The notes under the pieces: generated by a model
Seen by the model: the letters and a program-made list of their open reading frames with translations, nothing else
Database searches by the model: none
Told to the model about the DNA's origin: nothing
In this document: piece after piece, positions 58,715 through 64,000 of the stretch
Position numbering within the stretch: position 1 is the first letter of the stretch
How the letters are laid out: the number at the start of each line of letters is the position of its first letter
NCBI RefSeq assembly: GCF_023101665.1
Contig: NZ_CP082161.1
Coordinates: 4,216,001-4,280,000, forward strand
Length of the DNA: 64,000 nucleotides
Direction of reading: 5' to 3'
From: Bradyrhizobium sp. 195
GTDB lineage: Bacteria; Pseudomonadota; Alphaproteobacteria; Rhizobiales; Xanthobacteraceae
Position numbers and translations under genes: made by a program

Positions 58715-60237
58715 CGATCTGCGTTCCGGTTGCTTACGTTCCAGGCGATCGGCAGCGTGATGGTGAAGGTGCTGCCCGCATTCAGTTCCGATGATACCGA
58801 CATGGTGCCGCCGAGGCGACGCACAAGTGCACGCACATGCGCAAGTCCGATGCCCTGCCCGGGCTTGTCCTGGGTTCCCGCGCGGCGGAACAGGTCGAAG
58901 ATCCGCTGATGATCCCTAGCGTCGATGCCGCGACCATTGTCGCTGATCTCGAAGATAGCGTAACCGAGCTTGGTCCGCCCGCGAATTCTGATCTCTCCGG
59001 GCACTCCGCGCTTCAGATATTTGATCGCATTGTCGATCAGGTTGGAGAAGATCTGCTCGAGCGCGAGCCGGTCGCTCACGACATTTGGTAGGGGCTCGAG
59101 GTGGATCTCGGCCTGCGCTTCAGCCGCCTGATGCGCCAGCGTCGACACGATGGCCTCGATCAGCTCGCTTGTGTCGATCTTCACGGGCTGGAATTCGCGC
59201 CGGCCCTCGCGGGTGAGGTTGAGGATCGCCGAGATCAGCCGGTCCATCTTGGCGATCGACGACTTGATGAAGCCGAGCGCTTCGGAAAAATCCTCCGAGA
59301 GTTGCTTGTCGGCGCCCTCGAGCGCGATCTCGCCGGGCCCTGCGGGCGCCAATGGAGGTCCGTCCGCAGGGACGTGGGCGAGGCCGCCGATGCGGCGAAA
59401 GATGTCGTTGCCGAGTTCATCGAGCTCGCTGGTGAAGCCCATGATGTTGACGAGCGGCGAGCGCAGGTCGTGGCTGACGATATAGGCAAAGCGCTGGATC
59501 TCGTCGTTGGCTTCGCGCAGGTCCGCGGTGCGCTCGTCGACGACGGACTCAAGGTTGGCGTAGGCCTCGCGCAGACGGTTCTCGGCCTCGTCGCGGGCGA
59601 CTGCCGAGCGCCGCACCAGCCAGATCGAGATCAGCGCCAGAACCACGACGAGGCCGGAGCCGATGCCCGTCATCGAGGCGGCGAGGGTCTGGCTGCGGTC
59701 GGAGTTGGCGGTTCGGAGGCGGAACAGGCGCTCCTCCTCCTGGATCATCGCGTTCGCTGCGGCGGTGATCTTTGTCGTGGTGTCCTGTGCCGCAGCCTCG
59801 CGGACCAGCGCCACGGCCTTGTCTGGTTCGCCCTGCTGGATGAAGGTCATCTCCTGCGCGAATTGGCCGAGGCGGGTTTCGAGGGCGGCGCTCAGCTTTT
59901 CGATCTTCTCGCGTTGCCCTGGATTGTCGCCGCTCAGGCGCGTGAGCTTGTCGAGGGCGGGGATGATGGCGGCCACGGCCTTTTCATGGTCGTCGCGGAA
60001 ATTTGCCCCCTGCGTCAGCAAGAAGCCACGGGCGCCGCTTTCTGCGCGCCGGATCTCGAGCAGCAGGGCGTTGATCTGGTTCTCGACCTCGATGGTATGA
60101 ATCACCCATTTGCTGTCTTCCCGAGCCTTGTTGACGAGGTAGACGGAGCCGGCGCTGATCACGGTCAGCACCAAAAGGCCCGCTGAGAATAGCAGGATCT
60201 GCCAGAGCGCGCGCCGTCGTTGGGCATCAGCCCTCAC
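58711..60237 (-). CDS. CHASE3 sensor histidine kinase
   Basis: A 508-residue membrane kinase with a GTG start. Two membrane helices (LLFSAGLLVLTVISAGSVYLV and GIGSGLVVVLALISIWLV) flank a CHASE3 sensor domain. HisKA (RFAYIVSHDLRSPLVNIMGF, phospho-His) has a 60-residue insert rich in Pro/Gly after FRRIGGLAHV before the second helix, and HATPase follows (NLIDNAIKYLKRG, DNGRGID, GQGIGLAHVRALV). It is the first gene of the relay operon; its likely target is the Rcp1-like receiver. Confidence 0.9.
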   Translation of the reverse strand: MRADAQRRRALWQILLFSAGLLVLTVISAGSVYLVNKAREDSKWVIHTIEVENQINALLLEIRRAESGARGFLLTQGANFRDDHEKAVAAIIPALDKLTRLSGDNPGQREKIEKLSAALETRLGQFAQEMTFIQQGEPDKAVALVREAAAQDTTTKITAAANAMIQEEERLFRLRTANSDRSQTLAASMTGIGSGLVVVLALISIWLVRRSAVARDEAENRLREAYANLESVVDERTADLREANDEIQRFAYIVSHDLRSPLVNIMGFTSELDELGNDIFRRIGGLAHVPADGPPLAPAGPGEIALEGADKQLSEDFSEALGFIKSSIAKMDRLISAILNLTREGRREFQPVKIDTSELIEAIVSTLAHQAAEAQAEIHLEPLPNVVSDRLALEQIFSNLIDNAIKYLKRGVPGEIRIRGRTKLGYAIFEISDNGRGIDARDHQRIFDLFRRAGTQDKPGQGIGLAHVRALVRRLGGTMSVSSELNAGSTFTITLPIAWNVSNRNADR

Positions 60238-60343
60238 GACGGTTCACCGGTCTACATTCAGTGGAGTTCAAAACGCCCCCTTGGAACTGGCCCCAGCGTC
60301 CAGAACGCGATTGAGGCCAAAGGGTTCCACCAAGGGAGGCAGA

Positions 60344-61702
60344 TTATCTCGGCGCGGGTTCCGCCTTGCCGGCCAGGTACTGTTCCAGCCAGTGGATGTG
60401 ATAGTCGCCGTTGATGATGTCGTCTTCGCGCACCAGCGCGCGGAACAGCGGCAGCGTGGTCTCGATGCCTTCGACCACCATCTCGTCGAGCGCCCGGCGC
60501 AGCCGCATCAGGCATTCGGCGCGGGTCTTGCCATGCACGATCAGCTTGCCGACCAGGGAATCGTAATAGGGCGGGATCGTGTAGCCCTGGTAGACGGCGG
60601 AATCGATCCGGACGCCCAGCCCGCCGGGCGGATGGTATTGCAGGATGCGGCCGGGCGAGGGACGAAAGGTCTGGGGATGCTCGGCGTTGATGCGGCACTC
60701 GATCGCATGGCCGATGACCTGGACCTCTTCCTGCCGGGCCGGCAGGTCGCCGCCGGCGGCGATGCGGATCTGCTCCAGCACGAGGTCGATGTCGGTAATG
60801 CTCTCGGTGACGGGATGCTCGACCTGGATGCGGGTGTTCATCTCGATGAAGTAGAACTCGCCGTCCTCGAACAGGAACTCGATGGTTCCGACGCCGAGAT
60901 ATTTCATCTCGCGCATGGCTTTGGCGCATGTTTCGCCAATCTTGGCGCGCGCGGCGGCGGCAAGGACGGGCGAGGGGCCTTCTTCCCAGACCTTCTGGTG
61001 GCGGCGTTGCAGCGAGCAGTCGCGTTCGCCGAGATGGATCGCGCCGCCGCGGCCGTCGCCGAGGATCTGGATCTCGATATGGCGCGGCTTCTGGAGGTAT
61101 TTTTCGAGGTAGACGGAGGCATCGCCAAAGGCGGATTTGGCCTCGTTGGCCGCCGTCGACAGCGCCACCTGGAGGTCGGCCTCGCTGTGCGCGACCTTCA
61201 TGCCGCGGCCGCCGCCACCGGCCGCAGCCTTCACCAGCACGGGAAAGCCGATCTGTCTCGCGATTGACATCGCGTCGTCGTCGGGGCCGACCGCGCCGTC
61301 GGAGCCCGGCACCACGGGGATGCCCAGGCGCTTGGCGGTCTTCTTCGCCTCGATCTTGTCGCCCATCAGGCGGATGTGCTCGGCCTTGGGACCGATGAAA
61401 TGGAGATTGTGCTCGGACAGGATTTCCGCGAAGCGGGCATTTTCAGACAGGAATCCGTAACCGGGATGCACGGCATCGGCGCCGGTGATCTCGCAGGCCG
61501 CGAGTAGCGCGGGAACGTTGAGATAGCTGTCCTTGGATGCCGGCGGCCCGATGCAGACGCTCTCGTCCGACAGGCGCACATGCATGGCGTCGGCGTCGGC
61601 GGTGGAGTGCACGGCGACGGTCGCGATCCCGAGCTCCTTGCAGGCCCTGAGGATGCGAAGGGCGATCTCGCCGCGATTGGCTATGAGGATCTTGTCGAAC
61701 AT
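60344..61702 (-). CDS. accC: Acetyl-CoA carboxylase, biotin carboxylase subunit
   Basis: A 452-residue ATP-grasp enzyme that carboxylates biotin on AccB, the first step of fatty-acid synthesis. Motifs are [74 protein letters not shown] and FRPSPGRI. Length is full. The 82-bp spacer to accB holds an imperfect palindrome (61713-61784). Confidence 0.97.
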   Translation of the reverse strand: MFDKILIANRGEIALRILRACKELGIATVAVHSTADADAMHVRLSDESVCIGPPASKDSYLNVPALLAACEITGADAVHPGYGFLSENARFAEILSEHNLHFIGPKAEHIRLMGDKIEAKKTAKRLGIPVVPGSDGAVGPDDDAMSIARQIGFPVLVKAAAGGGGRGMKVAHSEADLQVALSTAANEAKSAFGDASVYLEKYLQKPRHIEIQILGDGRGGAIHLGERDCSLQRRHQKVWEEGPSPVLAAAARAKIGETCAKAMREMKYLGVGTIEFLFEDGEFYFIEMNTRIQVEHPVTESITDIDLVLEQIRIAAGGDLPARQEEVQVIGHAIECRINAEHPQTFRPSPGRILQYHPPGGLGVRIDSAVYQGYTIPPYYDSLVGKLIVHGKTRAECLMRLRRALDEMVVEGIETTLPLFRALVREDDIINGDYHIHWLEQYLAGKAEPAPR

Positions 61703-61712
61703 GGTGCCTCAG

Positions 61713-61784
61713 GGGGCGAATGGGCAATAGCGAATGGCGAAACAGGCAGGAGTAACTATTCGCTACTCGCTATTCGCCACTCCC
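61713..61784. repeat. Imperfect palindrome between accB and accC
   Basis: GGCGAATGGGCAATAGCGAATGG at the left pairs imperfectly with CTATTCGCTACTCGCTATTCGCC at the right. It lies inside the accB-accC operon spacer and could fold in the mRNA to stabilise or attenuate it. Confidence 0.6.
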
Positions 61785-62273
61785 TCACTCGATGATGACC
61801 AGCGGCTCGCCGTACTCGACCGGCTGGCCGTCCTCGACCAGGATCTGCGTCACCGTGCCGGCGCGCGGCGAGGGGATCTGGTTCATGGTCTTCATCGCTT
61901 CGATGATCAGCAACGTCTGTCCGACCGAGACCTTGCTGCCGACCTCGATGAACGGCTTGGCGCCCGGCTCAGGCGCCCAATAGGCGGTGCCGACCATCGG
62001 CGAGCTGACCGCGCCGGGATGCTTCGACAAATCGGGCCCGGCGGCGGCAGGCGCGGCGGAGGCTACCGGCAGGGCGGCGGCAGCAGCTGCCATCGGCACA
62101 GGCATGGTCGCAGCAACGCTGATGTTGCGGGCGACGCGCAGGCGCAGGCCGGCACGTTCGATCTCGATCTCGGTGAGACTGGTCTCATCGAGCAGCAATG
62201 CGAGCTCGCGGACGAGCGCGGAATCCTCGCTGGAAAACTTTGCGGCTGCTTTGTCGTCTGGCTGGCGCGCCAT
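61785..62273 (-). CDS. accB: Acetyl-CoA carboxylase, biotin carboxyl carrier protein
   Basis: A 162-residue protein. The N-terminal helical region ([33 protein letters not shown]) leads to an Ala/Pro-rich linker and the biotinyl domain with [14 protein letters not shown], where Lys carries biotin; the Met after it is replaced by Thr, a variant known in related genera. The ATG at 62273 is preferred to upstream in-frame codons. It precedes accC by 82 bp. Confidence 0.96.
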   Translation of the reverse strand: MARQPDDKAAAKFSSEDSALVRELALLLDETSLTEIEIERAGLRLRVARNISVAATMPVPMAAAAAALPVASAAPAAAGPDLSKHPGAVSSPMVGTAYWAPEPGAKPFIEVGSKVSVGQTLLIIEAMKTMNQIPSPRAGTVTQILVEDGQPVEYGEPLVIIE

Positions 62274-62310
62274 GTTCTTTGATCCGAATGTTCTGTTTGA
62301 TGAGGGAGCT

Positions 62311-62778
62311 TCAGGCTTTGGGCTTGATGGCAAGCTTGGCGGCAAGGCCCTGGATGGCGAGGCGGTAGCCCTCGATGCCGAAACCGCAAAGCGAGGCGAA
62401 GGCCGCGCGCGCGGTGTAGGAGTGGTGACGAAAGCTCTCGCGGGCATGGATGTTGGTCACATGCACTTCGACGGTCGGGATCTGCACCGCGAGCAGCGCG
62501 TCGTGCAACGCGATCGAGGTGTGCGAATAGCCGCCGGCATTGACGATGATGCCCTTCATCTTGCGCGCATGCGCCTCGTGGATGAAATCGATCAGCTCGC
62601 CCTCGCGGTTGGACTGCCGGCAATCGGCCTTGAGACCGAACGTCGCCGCCGTCTCCCGGCACAGCGCCTCGACGTCGGCCAGCGTGGCGTGGCCATACTT
62701 TTCCGGCTCGCGCGTCCCCAACATGTTGAGGTTCGGCCCGTTCAGGACGAGGATCGTGTCGATTGCTGGTTCGGCCAT
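62311..62778 (-). CDS. aroQ: Type II 3-dehydroquinate dehydratase
   Basis: A 155-residue enzyme of the shikimate pathway that converts 3-dehydroquinate to 3-dehydroshikimate. Active-site parts are [19 protein letters not shown] (catalytic Tyr and Arg), [32 protein letters not shown] and [18 protein letters not shown]. Length is standard. It precedes accB by 37 bp, the usual arrangement in alphaproteobacteria. Confidence 0.97.
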   Translation of the reverse strand: MAEPAIDTILVLNGPNLNMLGTREPEKYGHATLADVEALCRETAATFGLKADCRQSNREGELIDFIHEAHARKMKGIIVNAGGYSHTSIALHDALLAVQIPTVEVHVTNIHARESFRHHSYTARAAFASLCGFGIEGYRLAIQGLAAKLAIKPKA

Positions 62779-62960
62779 TCCAATCCCGCAAAGAGGTGCT
62801 TCGGCGTGGCGGGGTTATAGGTAACAAAGCGTCCTAGGGGAAGCCTTGAAGGACCTTCAAGGGGACTTAAGGTGCCTCATCCCAGGTGCAAAAACCTGTG
62901 CGCAAGCTACGGAAATTGCTTGTTAACCAGTCTGAGCCATGGCTGCCGGCCAACCGCAAA

Positions 62961-62984
62961 GGGGCGGGCATTGCTGCCCGCCCC
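62961..62984 (-). terminator. Terminator hairpin of the DUF1236 gene
   Basis: GGGGCGGGCA and TGCCCGCCCC pair perfectly over 10 bp around TTGC, 22 bp after the DUF1236 stop; on the minus strand TTTGCGG follows. The remaining gap 62779-62960 is the aroQ leader. Confidence 0.65.
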
Positions 62985-63006
62985 AGAGCTTGCCGGTATC
63001 GCAGCC

Positions 63007-63885
63007 TTAGACGTTCAGGACGGCTACGATCTCGTAGGTGTCCGGATTGATGATCACGATCTCTTCCTTGACCAGGACGTACTTGTACGCCCGCCACTCC
63101 GGATAGATCGTCACGACTCGGGACGGCAGGGCGTGAAGGGTAATGCCCTCACGCGGCACGCGGGTGCCAACCGAGATCGAGAAGTTCACGTTGGTCACCG
63201 GGGCCACGCGCTCCTCGCGGATCACGGACGTAATCTGGGTCCGCTGCTCGGTCGAGAGCTTCGCACCTGCGCCGGCCTGGCCAACCGTGGTCGACGTGGA
63301 GCTCTGGCCCTGCGCGTTCTGGTTGGTGCTGGTACCAGTCTGGCCCTGAGCGTTCTGGTTGGTGCTCGTGCCGGTGCCCTTCTGGTTCTCGGCGTTGTTG
63401 GTCGAGGTGCCGCTCTTGCTGCCCTCAGCCTTCATGTCCTTCTGGTCCTTTGAGCCGGACTTGCTGGTGTCCTGGCTCATGCTCTTGGACTTGTCCTGGT
63501 GGGACTTGTCCATCTGACCCTGCGCGCGTTCGTCGGTGCGCTGGCCCTTGGTCGCACCAGCCTTGTCCTCGGCCGCGTTCTTGTTCATCGCGCCACCAGA
63601 GGAACGCTCATCCTTCATCGCGCCTGACTTGTCTTCGGAAGCGCGATCGGACTTCATCGTGCTGGAGCCGCCGGCCTGGCCGACGGTACCCTTGTCGTGG
63701 CTCACGGAGTCGCGGCCCGTCGATCCACCGCGTTCGGCGGCACCACCCGAAGGCTGCGAGTGCTGCATCTGCGCGCCGCCGGCGCCACCGCCGCTGTCGC
63801 GGCCCATGCTGTTCTGTGCGTTTGCCAGTCCCGTGCCCGCGACGAGCGCGATTGCGGCAACCGAGATCATAAAGCGGTTCAACAT
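63007..63885 (-). CDS. DUF1236 domain-containing secreted protein
   Basis: A 292-residue protein with a signal peptide (MLNRFMISVAAIALVAGTGLANA) and a long Gly/Ser/Lys/Gln-rich disordered region to about residue 200. It includes near-tandem copies of GTSTNQNAQGQ. The DUF1236 domain follows (TEQRTQITSVIREERVAPVTNVNFSISVGTRVP) and ends YVLVKEEIVIINPDTYEIVAVL, a pattern seen in cell-envelope proteins. GAGGAG precedes the ATG at 63885. Function unknown. The right edge beyond it (63886-64000) shows no gene. Confidence 0.88.
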   Translation of the reverse strand: MLNRFMISVAAIALVAGTGLANAQNSMGRDSGGGAGGAQMQHSQPSGGAAERGGSTGRDSVSHDKGTVGQAGGSSTMKSDRASEDKSGAMKDERSSGGAMNKNAAEDKAGATKGQRTDERAQGQMDKSHQDKSKSMSQDTSKSGSKDQKDMKAEGSKSGTSTNNAENQKGTGTSTNQNAQGQTGTSTNQNAQGQSSTSTTVGQAGAGAKLSTEQRTQITSVIREERVAPVTNVNFSISVGTRVPREGITLHALPSRVVTIYPEWRAYKYVLVKEEIVIINPDTYEIVAVLNV

Positions 63886-64000
63886 CGAAATTCTCCTCAC
63901 GTGGTTCTTGCGTCATTGCCCGCGCCGACAACGAAAGGAGATTTCAGTTGTTCCGGAACTTCGCCTGTTCCGCGGCATTTGTTTGTTGAATGCCAGATGA

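Overview
The window is GC-rich chromosomal DNA from an alphaproteobacterium, most likely Bradyrhizobium or a close relative in the Nitrobacteraceae. Supporting signs are the set of small secreted or hypothetical families (DUF982, DUF2155, DUF1236, DUF6894, DUF2778, BA14K), a stand-alone NDUFA12 gene, GapR (DUF2312), a minCDE operon with a CtrA-type box, a B12-dependent ribonucleotide reductase, and many dispersed palindromic repeats ending in motifs such as GTAGCCCGG and GTAGGATGGG. I saw no rRNA, tRNA, CRISPR array, transposase or prophage module.

Layout. 0-4.9 kb: end of a DUF2778 protein, a DUF982 protein, a secreted tannase/feruloyl-esterase-type enzyme, a MarR regulator and an orphan TRAP solute-binding protein. 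4.9-11.3 kb: a TetR-controlled unit with a divergent solute-binding protein, ABC permease and ATPase, an epimerase-like protein, a GNAT and a DapA-family aldolase; two promoters carry related operators that contain the -35 box. 11.7-13.7 kb: minCDE with a CtrA-type promoter and a strong terminator. 13.8-18.9 kb: small secreted proteins, an SDR, a candidate small RNA behind another CtrA-like box, a membrane coiled-coil protein and an L,D-transpeptidase. 18.9-21.4 kb: a MarR repressor divergent from an aromatic-ring FAD monooxygenase (MobR/MobA-like). 21.5-36.9 kb: many short genes (a frameshifted SH3 protein, a cytochrome c, SMR pump with TetR, pdxY, M15-like protein, Ada-AraC, EamA, yjdM, VOC, a PilZ-XRE fusion), with palindromic repeats in the gaps from about 29.5 kb on. 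36.9-40.3 kb: methyltransferase, gapR, a ParB-domain protein bracketed by two identical 90-bp repeats, and a low-GC islet with a RusA-like gene and a broken ORF. 40.3-44.5 kb: nrdJ with a long leader. 44.8-48.5 kb: EamA transporter and a hybrid kinase/receiver pair. 48.8-56.4 kb: BA14K, NDUFA12, a candidate structured RNA, an isonitrile-hydratase-like protein with a GlxA regulator, a transporter/esterase pair and DUF2155. 56.4-62.8 kb: aat, a three-gene signalling relay, accC, accB and aroQ. The right edge is a DUF1236 protein.

How it fits together. Three themes stand out. (1) Several transport or catabolic modules each have a local repressor and a visible palindrome: the TetR ABC unit, MobR/MobA, SMR/TetR, GlxA/isonitrile hydratase and MarR/tannase. 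(2) Cell-cycle functions: minCDE, GapR, and three TTAA-N7-TTAA boxes, one in front of a candidate terminator-ended small RNA. (3) A conserved block aroQ-accB-accC-aat-DUF2155-NDUFA12 appears split by two accessory insertions. All functions are read from sequence and remembered family motifs; no database search was run.
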